In this document: in pieces, positions 1 to 12,555 of the stretch | How the letters are laid out: each line of letters opens with the position of its first letter | How positions within the stretch are numbered: position 1 is the stretch's first letter | Source: Tethya wilhelma | Lineage: Eukaryota; Porifera; Demospongiae; Tethyida; Tethyidae | Direction of reading: 5' to 3' | NCBI GenBank assembly: GCA_964030475.1 | Contig: CAXIPT010000002.1 | Coordinates: 8,264,553-8,328,552, forward strand | DNA: 64,000 bases | Program-made: the position numbers and the translations under genes | The notes under the pieces: generated by a model | The model's input: the letters and a program-made list of their open reading frames with translations, nothing else | What the model was told of the DNA's origin: nothing | Databases searched by the model: none

Positions 1-970
1 ATCAGAGTCTACAAGAGACTTTCTTTGAAGACTGAAAAGAAGCCCTGAGTGACAGAGGCTATGAAATCTTTAGGTAAGAGTAATAACTTGTCAAAGCAGT
101 ATTAAACTCTAGTTAATTTACTTGACTACCATATCTGTCACTTGTTAAGGTCATATTAAACAACACTCCCTGTGGCCGCTGTGTTTGAGTCTTGACAACC
201 AAGCTCAGTCCCAATTAAGCTATGCTGCCACCGTGTGACTCAGTAGTACATCATGACACCTCAGTACTGTGCAGGTATGTGATAGCTAGCAATATAGTTT
301 TATGTTTTTGATACTATTTCATCATGTTGTGTGTGCAGTATCAGTTGTGAGTTGTGTGTATCAGTGTGCATTAATTGGGATGCCTTCTATCTACTTTATT
401 TTCAAACTTTCATCAATGACAATAGTATCTCTCTATATACACACATGACATTGTATAGGCTAACTATACAGTCAAGTCATGCTGACCATCAGGATTGAGT
501 ACAAAAAGTATCTCCCATGCCCCCTCGCCCACCAGGTTGTACCGAGGCTGAGTTAGTTTTGTACTATAGCTGTTGAACAAGTTTTACTGTAGTTCTATGT
601 ACATGTACTTGCATTCAGTACAATGCAGGTTTTGTTTAAGTTGTAACCACTGACTGCTTTGCTAATAATTGACTGTAATTGCTAGCTAGATAGCTACTCA
701 CAATGTTTTGTTGGGTCACATTTGTTTTGTACTTAATATGTACACAATTTGTCTCTTTTGAAAGCATATAAATTTTTTGGTGATAAAAAAAACTTTTATT
801 TGACACATTAAATGAGATAGCACCTATGTTGTTTTAACACAATTTTGCTGCAGCACATATGTTATTTTAGCACACAACACATTTGACACGTGTGTAAGGT
901 GTGCTGTTTGAAAGGACAATGGAATGACACGCGATTGCGTGTTAAAACGACACATTTGTTTTTACTGTGT
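1..970. repeat. 970-bp direct repeat, copy 1
   Basis: This segment is repeated without any difference I could find at 1704-2673. The copy ends two bases before the N at 972. No gene is recognised in it. Perfect identity ending at a scaffold join points to overlapping or allelic contig ends placed in tandem rather than an old duplication. Confidence 0.9.
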
Positions 971-1703
971 ANAAAAGGTACTCCATGTAAACCGAATTCA
1001 ATATACTAGCTATACACTCCTATGTCACATGACGAAGACACTAAAACTGAGGGGACAGGCTCAACAAACACACTCACCTTATTATAAACATGTAGACAAA
1101 CACACTGATGCAATTGTAGCTTACAATTCTAAACCATGTGGTCACATGGCCGAAAAAGGTACTCCATGTGAACCAAATTCATATGTGACTGAATTCAACA
1201 TCAGCTATGTGCATACATATAGTGCCATACATATGCTTACATGTCACTCTATTGGTCACTTGGTACACTCACTGTTTGTATACTAAATCAATATTAATGT
1301 GAGTATATGTTGAGCTTAGTGTGTATAGTGTTCTGACATCTATGATTAGAGTGCTAACCTACAGAATTTGCAAGTGATTACATCATTAAGAATTACGTCA
1401 TTACTGAGCATGCTCAGTAGCAAAAATTGAAAACTTGTTCTTAGAAAAGTGTCAGAAAGTGGAGAGAGTGAAATACTGGACAGAACTCCAAAAAGAACGC
1501 TGCAAAGGACTAGGTTTTCAAAAAAGACATAGTCAAAAAGACAAGCTTGAGGATTTGAGGTGAGAAAAGTTTAGCTTGTTTGAAAACAGCTCTAATAATG
1601 TGCCTGTGACTTGATTTGACACTTTCACAGTTGGCAAAGAATCAAAGAGGTGGAAAGAGCAGTCTAAAGATAGAGTTATCTATATACAATGATGCAAAAG
1701 ATC
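971..1703. other. Non-coding spacer between repeat copies
   Basis: No gene is recognised. A short direct repeat (core GGTACTCCATGT) occurs near 977 and 1158. A similar arrangement of short repeated units with a GAATTCAAA core is seen at 37727-37950. Confidence 0.5.
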
Positions 1704-2673
1704 ATCAGAGTCTACAAGAGACTTTCTTTGAAGACTGAAAAGAAGCCCTGAGTGACAGAGGCTATGAAATCTTTAGGTAAGAGTAATAACTTGTCAAAGC
1801 AGTATTAAACTCTAGTTAATTTACTTGACTACCATATCTGTCACTTGTTAAGGTCATATTAAACAACACTCCCTGTGGCCGCTGTGTTTGAGTCTTGACA
1901 ACCAAGCTCAGTCCCAATTAAGCTATGCTGCCACCGTGTGACTCAGTAGTACATCATGACACCTCAGTACTGTGCAGGTATGTGATAGCTAGCAATATAG
2001 TTTTATGTTTTTGATACTATTTCATCATGTTGTGTGTGCAGTATCAGTTGTGAGTTGTGTGTATCAGTGTGCATTAATTGGGATGCCTTCTATCTACTTT
2101 ATTTTCAAACTTTCATCAATGACAATAGTATCTCTCTATATACACACATGACATTGTATAGGCTAACTATACAGTCAAGTCATGCTGACCATCAGGATTG
2201 AGTACAAAAAGTATCTCCCATGCCCCCTCGCCCACCAGGTTGTACCGAGGCTGAGTTAGTTTTGTACTATAGCTGTTGAACAAGTTTTACTGTAGTTCTA
2301 TGTACATGTACTTGCATTCAGTACAATGCAGGTTTTGTTTAAGTTGTAACCACTGACTGCTTTGCTAATAATTGACTGTAATTGCTAGCTAGATAGCTAC
2401 TCACAATGTTTTGTTGGGTCACATTTGTTTTGTACTTAATATGTACACAATTTGTCTCTTTTGAAAGCATATAAATTTTTTGGTGATAAAAAAAACTTTT
2501 ATTTGACACATTAAATGAGATAGCACCTATGTTGTTTTAACACAATTTTGCTGCAGCACATATGTTATTTTAGCACACAACACATTTGACACGTGTGTAA
2601 GGTGTGCTGTTTGAAAGGACAATGGAATGACACGCGATTGCGTGTTAAAACGACACATTTGTTTTTACTGTGT
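1704..2673. repeat. 970-bp direct repeat, copy 2
   Basis: Second copy of 1-970, offset by 1703 bases. It continues into sequence that differs from the sequence after copy 1. A short ATG-triplet microsatellite follows at about 2714-2742. Confidence 0.9.
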
Positions 2674-2814
2674 TCAAATACATTACCAGTACTTGGATGA
2701 GAGGATCCCGACATGATGATGATGATGATGATGACGATGATGATTGAGTTTCAGGGTAATTTGTTTCTGTAGAAGTAATAGCTTGCTCAAATGTTGTTTT
2801 TTGTGAAGATGAAT

Positions 2815-3243
2815 TCAAAGTATGAGTGAAACTGCTTTATCTTGTTGTGCACTGGTGCGTTCATATATTCTGAGTGCTTCCAGAGAGCGATGTCCTGTTC
2901 TTTCTTTGATAATTTTCTCTGGGACAGCAGCTTCAAACAGTTCTGTGGTACCAGAAGCACGGAGGCTGTGATTCGTCTTGTGTCCTGCTATTCCTGCTTC
3001 AGCACACATGTCTTTTATCATAGATTGAAGATAATTCTTTCCAATCAGTGCTGAACAAAACCATGGCTTGTTTGGATTTGATGGAACAGTGGACAGTGGG
3101 CGAGCATTAAAGAAATCCTTTTCTCTGGCTGCTGCTGGGAGTTTACTGATGTAGAAGTCCAGTAATTTAAAGTGACATCTGTCTCCTGCCTCTGGGGTGC
3201 GATAAATCGGAACACACTTGTGTTTTAGTCGCATTTGTTCCCA
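2815..3243 (-). pseudogene. Crypton-type tyrosine recombinase, C-terminal fragment
   Basis: The open frame of about 140 residues reads like the C-terminal catalytic half of Crypton tyrosine recombinases and the related domesticated domain (DUF3504, as in ZMYM and KIAA1958 proteins). Visible hallmarks in order are HSLRASG (the H-x-x-R box), RTGHRS (the second His-Arg box) and IYER (the nucleophilic Tyr). These enzymes cut and rejoin DNA through a Tyr-DNA intermediate. The N-terminal half with the first catalytic Arg is not found upstream (3244-3600), where the frame is lost, so the piece is a truncated element or a single exon. The frame ends in VSLIL followed by a stop, like a natural C-terminus. 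The family call is from motif recognition only. Confidence 0.75.
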
Positions 3244-3439
3244 TCCTCCTTGTCTGTTCTTGGAAGAATTTTCTTCGTAGATGTAGTGGTCCTCTGTTCG
3301 TCTTTATTGAGAGATCTCGATGTTCCTGGCCTCCTCTGAGGGTGAAGTTTTGCCATTATAGAAAAAAACAGCATATAGTAGTCCATGGTAACTGCAAAAT
3401 CTGACCAATAGCTTGGCTTGTTTGGCAAGAAAACACTTA

Positions 3440-3548
3440 TTGACCAAACATTCGGTTTGTATGGAATATACAGTGCATTCACCCTCGGGCTATCGCCCTC
3501 GGGTATCAGGCACTGTATATTCCATACAAACCTCATGCTTGGTCAATG
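3440..3548. repeat. Inverted repeat, MITE-like hairpin
   Basis: Two arms of about 50 bp, containing GGTTTGTATGGAATATACAG and its complement, flank a loop of a few bases inside CCCTCGGGC/GCCCTCGGG. Outer ends match as TTGACCAA/TTGGTCAA. It sits just upstream, in transcription terms, of the recombinase fragment. Confidence 0.8.
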
Positions 3549-3655
3549 AAAGGCACCATATCATGGTGCACAACCCTTGGCGTATATACACTGTGATAAC
3601 AACTTGATTTTTATTGCATGCATTATAATGAGGCAATGAGGAAGGATATCGAGGC

Positions 3656-4403
3656 ATGATTGTATGTATACTGTCAGTCTCTAATTCACAGTTTGCTTTA
3701 GTAAATTTCTCTGGTAACCAACTTGCTTTTCAGGACACAGTTACGCATCTGGGCCATGTTCTCAACTCTGCCCTCTCGGACTCTCATGACATTAATGCTA
3801 TTACTAGAGATTTTTCCCGCAAGGCAAACTCTATTCTTCTAACTTTCTCCTGTTGTGACCCTGTCGTTAAAACCAAGTTGCTGCAATCATACTGTCTGTC
3901 TCTTTATGGTTCCTGTCTCTGGCGTCTTGACAGTTCTCAGTTGTCTTCTTTGGAAGTATGTTTTAACAATGCGCTGAGGAAAATCTGGTCCCTTCCATCT
4001 CACTGCCATACAAGGATCTTGCATGCACTGTACGGCTCAACTACCCAGTTTGTTTAATCAAATTATTCATCGCACCCTCTCTTTTCTGTCACGTTCTTGC
4101 TTATCTCATAACAACTTCATTCGGTTTATCTTTCTCTTCAGTCGTGCCAATGTGTTTTCTTTTGCTGGATTCAACTCTTATTTTCATTCTCGATACTACA
4201 AATCTTACTCTGATCAAGACATTTCCATTGGGAACACTATATTCGACACATCCGACTCTTTCCTGATGCTGCCCAAGTTGATGAGGACTATGTTATATCT
4301 TTGTGCTGTAACTAATCTTTCCTTTATAATTACTTATTATCATTTTGTACATTCTGCGCCTTTTGGTGGCGTGATATATTACACAATAATAATAATAATA
4401 CAA
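3656..4403 (+). mobile_element. LINE (non-LTR retrotransposon) 3' end
   Basis: The first frame (3656-4057) is the region C-terminal to the reverse transcriptase fingers and palm of a non-LTR element: HLGH, DFSRKANS, LLQSYCLSLYGSCLW and NNALRKIWSLP are typical. Near 4030 the frame shifts and homology continues in another frame (QLPSLFNQIIHRTLSFLSRS onwards). It ends at an (AAT)n tail, 4385-4400. The related copy at 30776-31441 has the same organisation and tail type. This is a dead, 5'-truncated insertion. I cannot assign the LINE clade. Confidence 0.8.
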
Positions 4404-5015
4404 GGAGTGTGGCTCGCTTCGCTTGCCACGCTCCTTGTTTGTGTGTGAAGTATGCTGATGTTTACTGCTATATGCATGCAAGCAGTGCACAGGCATCTGT
4501 ACAGGGCAGTGAAAGGTATGCATTGCTCCTCTTTGCAATTTGGACAGCTCAGCAATGCAATTAATTTAGCTCACTACGTGACGTCACAGACGACCCTTTT
4601 CCGACTTCCGCCATTTTTGCAATCAGCTGGCAAAGAAACTCGTTATCTGGCTAGCTGTGTTTCGTGTACAGCGACAGAGAAGCAGACTCCTAGAAGCGAA
4701 AGGCCTCCCCTTGCTACGCTACTTTTGTAAAAGATTGGCTGCTCTATCACGCTTCTTTGGCCGATACAGATGCCACTGGTAAGCCTTGTTAGCGATTTCA
4801 AAAATAGTCAGCCATACTTGTAGCGCCTGTGATTCTATCCTAGGCTAGTACTGTCTAAGCTAGCTCTCTAGGCATACTTTTCTTAGCTTGCATTCTCCAC
4901 AGTCTAGAGAATAAGTAGCGTTTTAGCTCGAGGTCGCATCACTTCCGGTGAGCTCCCGTGACACACGGACGGACACACAAAACTTTGCTTACTAGGAAAA
5001 TGCATGACATTGATA
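4404..5015. other. Intergenic, no gene recognised
   Basis: It opens with a hairpin (about 4401-4438, arms CAAGGAGTGTGGC and GCCACGCTCCTTG) directly after the LINE tail. Nothing else is recognised. Confidence 0.5.
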
Positions 5016-6865
5016 GGGGCGAGCCTGAGCGACATTATGACTTATAATACAGTATGTATTTCATGTGTCTTAGGCTATAGTACTGCATGCATGGTATCTG
5101 TCAACAGCATTGCAGTTTGCACAACAGTTATACATCTAAACCCGCACCCCCACCATATTAAATGCTTAGTGTTTGTTTTTAAGCACGGGGTGCATAGCCT
5201 GAGATATATGTATCTTTTTCTTTGTTCAACATTGGTATGGACGGAGCAAGTGCTATAGAGTTGATCCTACGTCATAGCCTCTCATGGTAACATGATGACT
5301 CCAGACCTGTAACCCGTGGGGTGATTGGTAAGTGTGTGTTTTCATGAGCAACCATGCAGTGGTACATATAAAACGGATCATGCAACCTTCAGAGTGTGTG
5401 AGTTTTCTGATTAATTTATCAGTGGTAGAGTCTATGCTGCTACTAATTTGCATGTAAACTGGCTGCCAGGCATATCTTGCCATTAAACATAATACTTTCA
5501 AAGTTAATAGCTAGGCTAACTGAGGCTAACTGATGCTCAATTTGGCAATATTCATAGCGCTCCACTGAATGAAGCAAACGTCTCTACTATGTCTATGACC
5601 ATATTCATATATCCACAGGTTGAGCATAAATAAAACTTACAAAACGCTGAGTAGTAGCTATATAGCAGTAGATCATTTCACTCATAGCAAACACTCTGGC
5701 AACACTCGTACTCGATCAATCAGCGCTGCCACGTGATGATCACGTGCACATAGGCTAAGCTGAAGGTCAAAGTCCTTGATTATCGAGCATACGCAGTCTA
5801 CAATAAGACCCCTAATTTCTTGGACAAACGGAAGCGCGTAGTAAACTACGTATTCATAGCGGAAGCATGTCACAATGATGTTTTGTGGTCTATGAATATT
5901 GTTATCTCATGCAGCCAAACTACTGCACGTGGTATTGTGGTTACGTACACGTGGTCAATTTGCTAGCGCCGCCAAATGATGACGTCAAGTAGGCAATTTT
6001 AATAAGCTGATTGACACTTTTTCTGATTTTCCAAGTTTGACATCTCCAAGGTGCAACGGTTTTTGGATTCCAGGTTCAAGATAAGTGTAGCTGTAGTATG
6101 CAGGAACTGGATTATATAAGCTGCAGATTCAAAAACATCGAGTACTGATTTGAACCATTTGTGAAGTTAATGAATATCATTAAATTTTTGTGAAGCCTTG
6201 AAATATCCCTAACAAAGATGGCTGCCTTTTCTTTACAACTGTAGCGCTTACAATAAAAACTTTAGTATGTTGTAGAACAAGTATAGGGCTACATTTCTAT
6301 ACCAGTTAGAGCTCTGTGGACCCTTCCTGGACCAAGTAAGTGCTTCTTGTTTACAGCGTTTTTTTCTGTTTTTGTGCAAGCTAGATTTCATTCATACTTT
6401 AGCTGTAGATTTGTTGCATTCAAATACTTACAGTTTTAGATGTATATAGTCATAAATGCAACAGTATGGGTCTCATATATGCCCAGTACTAATTTGAACC
6501 ATTTTCAAAGTAGTCACCTTCACGCTGAGGTAGCCATCAAAACAGCTTTAGTATGCAACTTTTTTGTCTTATTATGGGCTAAATTTTAGCATCAATCCAG
6601 AGCGCTTGACCTACTCTATTCAAATATCATAATGGTTTTAGCTGGTCCAGTTTTGAGTGTGAGCTAGAGCTGGTAGAAATAGCTGCTTGTTTACAGCTGC
6701 CCACGTGTAGGGCCACTCCCTATTGCCCTGTACAAACGGCAATGTCCAAGAAAATATATGTACTTCCGGGGGTCTTATTGTAGACTGTACGACGACGACG
6801 ACGACGACGAAAAAAACAGAAGAGCCGACCTACTCACAAATGTGGGGCTCGCTCAGGCTCGCCCC
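5016..6865. mobile_element. TIR element, GGGGCGAGCCTGAGCGA ends
   Basis: Terminal inverted repeats lie at 5016-5032 and 6849-6865 (17 bp). A second inner inverted pair (core GTCTTATTGTAGACTG) lies at about 5795-5815 and 6768-6788. There is a (ACG)n run at 6788-6810. No transposase frame is seen, so it is non-autonomous. A second pair of the same ends bounds 43940-44585. I see no clear target duplication, partly because an HLF copy begins two bases after the right end. Confidence 0.6.
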
Positions 6866-6867
6866 AA

Positions 6868-7863
6868 TCATACGTACGGTAGTACGTATAGTAGGAATGG
6901 GCCACATGTCTCATAGACCCAATACAAAATGTTTATCACCATAAAAATCTAGCAAAACAAAGTTAAGCCCTCAAACTTGCTCAGAGTCTCTCCCCAACAG
7001 ATTACCAACTGCATGCAAGGCCTGAAACACACAGAAACTTTACTGGACACTCGTAGAGAGCGCTAGTGGGAAGCCACAACAGTGCCACTTTTGTTCTCCT
7101 AACGTACTTACGTACGTACTGACTGACTTACTTGAACACGGTTTCCAGAGAACCAGAAAGTGTGGAGCCAACTTTGACAGTACAAGGTTAGCCCTTTTCA
7201 AGGGAACTACATTCCTTGATACTCGTTTTCATCACAAATATGCCTAAACAAAAACTAGAAAGCTTTGAAACTTAACATAATATTATAAATTCACGTACTT
7301 CAACGTAGCAATCTTCTTGTAGGTAGAGTTCAAAGGTCACTCATTATCTAGCCACTTGGCATTTAACGCGCATGCGCATTAGTTACTCTAGCATACAATG
7401 CATATAGCTGCTACTCAAACTTTTTGTAGGGACTAACCAGTCTCTAACAGTCTTCACACTGTAGTGTTGAAAAAAGTGAATGAACAAGTAGCAAAAATTT
7501 CAAAAAAATAAACCGTGTAGGAATGGGCAGTGCTCTAAAAAGTATTGGAACAAGGCATGTCTCAATTTCGGGCACATGACTACTTCATTTTTTTTGTGTT
7601 CAAGTCTTCGCCAGTATAATCTAATCCTGCCTGCTATACTTCATTCCACTATTTAGCCAAGAAATTTGAACCATTAGTATGTGATACTGTTGCTGATAAA
7701 TTCATCTACAGATAATTGTGGAACCATTTACGATAATAATTGAGGGATCGAAAATGAAAATGAAGTAGTCATGTGCCCGAAATTGAGACATGCCTTGTTC
7801 CAATACTTTTTAGAGCACTGCCCATTCCTACACGGTTTATTTTTTTGAAATTTTTGCTACTTG
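6868..7863 (+). mobile_element. HLF element, full-length copy (Helitron-like)
   Basis: It starts TCATACGTACGG after an A and ends GCTACTTG before a T. Directly after the TC is a small hairpin (ATACGTAC, loop GGTA, GTACGTAT), then GTAGGAATGGGCC. The body of about 600 bp is non-coding. The 3' part is a foldback: left arm from 7485 and right arm ending 7863, identical over about 105 bp. Length is 996 bp. No Rep/helicase frame exists, so it would move only with help in trans. Family evidence is given under the copy at 46044. Confidence 0.8.
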
Positions 7864-8211
7864 TAATATGATATGTATGTCCTGTCACGCTTTAGGAATG
7901 CAATTAGTTCTAACGTGACGTCACGTCATTTTGGAATGCAATTTTGTTCTGGTAAAGATCGTTACTTAGTAGCTCAACAGGGCCCTCGCGTCTATGTATA
8001 TGTATCATGATGCTCAGTATCTTTGGTTTAGTGAGCAAGAGTCTGTTTTTGTGCAAGAGTAACAGCTAGAAGGCAAAGAAGGCTCCTATAATATACTAGA
8101 GAGAAACAGCTGATAATCATCAACAATAATTATTCTAGATCATGGCCTGCATGGCTGTTCACTGCTAGCTGCATGGCCACATTAGTGTATTAATGGCTGA
8201 TAGCAGCTATN

Positions 8212-8947
8212 TCCAGAGAACCAGAATGTGTTGAGCCAACTTTGATAGCACAAAGTAACTCCTTTTCATAGGTAGTACATTCCTTGATACTCGTTTTCAT
8301 CACAAATAAGCCTAAACAAAAACTAGAAAGCTTTGAAACTGAGAGTATAAATTCATGTACTTCAATGTAGCCATTTGTGGGTAGGTTCAAAGGTCATTAT
8401 CACGTGGCATTACTAATATGCGCATGCGCATTAGCCTGCTCCAGTGTAATGTAGTGCATGTAGCTGCTACTCAAGCTTTTTGTAGGGACTAACCAGTCTC
8501 TGATAGTCTCCACACTGTATAGTGTTGAAAAAAGTGAATGAACAAGTAGCAAAAATTTCAAAAAAATAAGTAGTGTATAGGAATGGGCAGTGCGGTAAAA
8601 AGTATTGGAACAAGGAATGTCTCAATTTCGGCACATGACTACTTCATTTTTATAACCAACTCTTGGCTGGCAGTCCAGTTTAAGTTACCTGTCTGTTATA
8701 GTTTACTCCACTGCTTAGTTAACTGATTAGTAGGAATTTAAACCAATGCAATAATAAGCTATGGTATACTATGTACATAATAATAATTTATTATCATTGC
8801 GTTTATGATACTGAGGATCCATATGAGGGATCAAGCATAAAAATGAAGTAGTCATGTGCCGAAATTGAGACATTCCTTGTTCCAATACTTTTTACCGCAC
8901 TGCCCATTCCTATACACTACTTATTTTTTTGAAATTTTTGCTACTTG
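8212..8947 (+). mobile_element. HLF copy, 5' end lost at a gap
   Basis: It begins inside the body right after the N at 8211 and ends GCTACTTG|T. The foldback (8543-8947) has arms identical to each other over about 105 bp. They differ from the arms of the 6868 copy at several sites, such as GCGGTAAAA against GCTCTAAAA. Confidence 0.8.
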
Positions 8948-9352
8948 TAATAATTATGACCATGCATAATAACCAAGATGCATGCATGTACACTATGATT
9001 TAAAACTCACTTCATCCCCATTAGTTACAGTGAGAGTTATAGCTGGATGATTGTGAGGGGATGGAGGCAAAAGAGAGTTTAAGAATTCAATGTACACCAA
9101 TACAAAGAGGTTTTTCAAGAACTTAGCTGAATCAGATGCTGAATATAATATATCAGAGTGTATCTGTATGAATAAAGTGTGTATACGTGCATACATGTGC
9201 AGTCACGGTATGTACATTGGTTTATGCAGTGTGTATGCGTATGTAATTGTTCTTTCAGAGACAGCTTGATTTAAAAGAAAAAAGCACATCAATATATACT
9301 CATGCACTAGCTGTTGGTTATAAAACTCCAATAGTTCATTATACACTATATC
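8948..9352. other. 3' flank of the NLR gene
   Basis: No protein is recognised. On the minus strand about 9012-9050 shows a pyrimidine-rich tract ending in CAG and then a GTGAGT, so a further non-coding or alternative exon is conceivable. The last NLR coding exon has its own stop at 9353. Confidence 0.35.
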
Positions 9353-12300
9353 TTATACCTCACTGCTCATAAAATGATCAAAATCTTTTCTGTCATTTTC
9401 ACTCAGTCCACACAAGATAGTTTCTCTTAGTTTATTTGATCTCTGACATCTCTGCAATGACCACTGTTTAAATAAAAATTAGAAATTAGAGTGTAATAAA
9501 ATTAAAATAATTATTGATAAAAACTATAATAATTATTCTAATAGGCTCAATATTCATTACTCACCTTTTTTCTAATTCTGATTGCACTCGAAAGGTTTAT
9601 CTTGCCATGATTTGTACTGAGAACAATATTTTTAATATTTGGTAGCAGTGTTGGTATACTGTTCACCAAAATCTCAATTGTTTCATCGCAAATATTGAAG
9701 TTTCCTAAAACCCAAGAATACAGAATCGGATGGCTTAGGCCAAGAGAAACAAATGTTTGAATATCATTTGAAGTTAAAGAGCAATCTTTAGAAGTGAGGT
9801 GAACTAGACCACAACACAAAGAGACAAGTGAGCTAAAAACACAGAAGCTTTCACCAGAAAAATTGTTTTCAGAGACATTGAGATTGTGAACTGACTTGTT
9901 CATGGGTAATTGTTCAATCAAGTTTGCTAAATCACTTTGAGAGAGAACTTCTGAATCAGGTTGACCATGTGTTTCAGCTAGTGTGAGATTACAATTAACC
10001 ATTGATAAAGCTTCCACACAACACTGTGTGCTACTGAGCATCCTACAGATTAATAGGGTTCCTTGTAGCCCCAATGGATTACCGTCAAGAATTAGTCTGG
10101 TCATATTCAAACTGCCTGCCATGATACTTTTTGACAGAACTAATATTCCGTGATGACCTATCTTGTTTCTACTTAGTCGAAGCTCATTACAATAGTAACT
10201 TAATCCACCAAGACTTTGAACTAGGGCCACAATACCATCATCACCTAACATCGTCTCATGCAAATGGAGACATAATGTGAACATCAATCCCTTGAATCCA
10301 TTCGACTCACATAATAAGATTTCACTAGGCTGATTAGTCAATATATTATTACAAATAGCTTGGGCTCCTGGTAGACTTAGATGATTTTCGGATAAATCAA
10401 GTAAAATTAACTTAGGGCATTCAAAACAAACAGCCTGCAAAAATGTAGTTAGCACCACACCATTGATTTCAGGATCAGATGAAAGGGTGTCAGCTAAGTG
10501 GAGATGACTTAAATGTACCAGTGTTCCATTTAGTACTGCGTCTTCTAGTATTTGAAAACCATTAGCTCCAAGAGGATTATGAGATAGCTTCAAGACAACT
10601 AAAGTGGGAATGTTGACTGAAACAGCCTTAATGATACATTGAACTCCTTTCTGTCCAATTTGATTGTCACAGAGATCTAGCTTAGTAAGGGAACTGTACA
10701 CTTGAGAATCTAATGAGAAGAGAGTACTGACACTTTCATCTGTCAAATTATTTCCTTTGAGCTTAAAACCATCAATTTGTAGCTGTTTGGACTTACTGAT
10801 AAGTACATTTACCAGGGAATCCACACCTTTGTCTCCAAGTTTAAAGCCTTCAGCAGATATTTCTATGCATGTGTAAGATTGTAGATTGGACAATGTGTAT
10901 ATAGCAACAGAACTATCATGGGCAGTACGAATCTGAAGTAAAAGTTTGTGAGTGAATGATTGAACTACAAATGCCGTGATGTCACTTCTCTGGGCTTCAA
11001 AACAGCAGTGCGATAACATACGCAGTGATGCCGCATAAACTGAATTAGTTCGATTTTCAAAAAGAAAACTTTCCAGGAATGCTTTTGATATAGGTTTATA
11101 CTAGTGGCAGTAGTCACATTGCAGGCAATACCAAAGAAAAAACACCACAATACCTCAAAACGGCTGGAGTTCCCATATTCCTGACAAACTGCAAGCTGAG
11201 TGTTAGGAGACTGCCTTACAAGATGAAGAGCAGCTAGGTATTCTTGGAAAGTCAAGTGGATAAAGTGAAAGGATAGACCATAACCAGCTTCAGTAGAGAG
11301 AATGGAGTGGGCATGCAGACTGAACCAGGCCGAACAAGAACAGATCCTGTGTTGGTCCTCCAGGGAACACTACTGATAGCTCTTCCTCAGAAAAGACTAA
11401 TTTATCTCTTTTAATAGATTGATAAGCAAATTCACAAAGATGATACCAAGAAGCCTGCAATTCTTTAGGCAAAGACTCAAAGCTAGAGAGGCTTAGGATA
11501 TCTGAATACTGTGGGTACTTGGTGATGTTACGATACAAGGCCTGTAATATGATGATTGTATAAAGTTCTGTCATGGTACGTGGAAGTGAATGGGTTAATG
11601 TATGCTGCAAGTGGCACACGATCGCACAGTTTAGGGGTACACTGCATATACTGGCAATCAAACGATTTGATTCTAACTGCTGCAAGAGGCTCATTCCTTT
11701 ATCAGGGTCATCTTGAAACTCTGATTGGATGTATTCAGTGATATTTTCCTCACTAAACCCTACTACCTCAACAAATCGATTTACAATCATACTTTTGTGA
11801 AAACAACTTGAGGCAGACGGCCTTGATGTCAGTAGTACTGACACAAATGGAAGGACATTTCCAAAGAGAAGGTTGTGTAAGAAAGATCCTGGTTGACGGT
11901 TTGTATCACTTAACTCATCCCAACCATCAGCAACAATCAGAACATCCTTACCTTCTATCTCTTCCAAATATTCTGCCACAGAGGAACAGATTCTACTGCT
12001 TCCATGGAACAGCTTCAGGAGATCAGAGAGAGAAGCTACACTTGCTACTCGACTGTCTCGAAGTGGAAGAAGAAGGACTAAACAAAATTGGCCAAACAAT
12101 TTCCCATTTGCCCAATCTAAGGATACAATGATTGTCAAGGTTGTCTTCCCTATACCAGCATCTCCCTCCACTAATACTCTCCTTATTGGTATTGCTTTAT
12201 CCGTTTTAAAGAGATCGGCACACTCAATAGGACGTCTTTTGATACTTTCTTCCTCTTCCTCTTCCTTTTCCTCTTTTCCTCTCTGCCAGTTAGCGGCATA

Positions 12301-12555
12301 ACCTTGAGCCTTTTCTCCTTCCACTAGTTCTAGTTTAACAAGCTTCTCTCCACGACAAGGGGGATATTGATTCTCAGGACTCAAGATAAGCCTCTCGCAG
12401 TATTTTGTCTTTAAACTTTCAACAAATACCTCCATTTTTAAATTACATTTTAGCAATGTATGAAACTTTAAATCTGTCAAGAGACATTCATGAGTTATTA
12501 TGCTATTATAATGTTCAACATTAAGGCTATAGACAATAAACAATGAAAGGTTCAA
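9353..12555 (-). pseudogene. NLR receptor: NACHT ATPase plus LRRs, frame broken twice
   Basis: NLRs are cytosolic innate sensors whose NACHT ATPase drives oligomerisation after LRR-mediated sensing. Counting from Met at 12555, an acidic Lys/Glu stretch lies at about 94-103, Walker A GDAGIGKTT at 131-139, Walker B VLIVADGWDEL at 205-215 and TSRPS at 243-247. The frame stops at 11290. Homology continues in another frame (about 11085-11310: FHFIHLTFQEYLAALHLV), then returns to the first frame before 11019 (SLRMLSHCCFEAQRSD) and runs through about 400 residues of RI-type LRRs. Exon end 9565 has donor AAG|GTGAGT. A 101-bp intron leads to the last exon 9463-9353 (36 codons, then TAA). No N-terminal CARD or Death domain is seen. 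The breaks are single-base type and compensating, so either pseudogenisation or assembly error is possible. Confidence 0.85.

Noticed and set aside
924..1286. 120-residue frame
   Set aside because: Spans the N join at 972, has low-complexity composition and no recognisable domain.
8993..9196. Extra NLR exon downstream
   Set aside because: Splice-like signals exist, but the preceding exon already has a stop and the short peptide matches nothing known to me.
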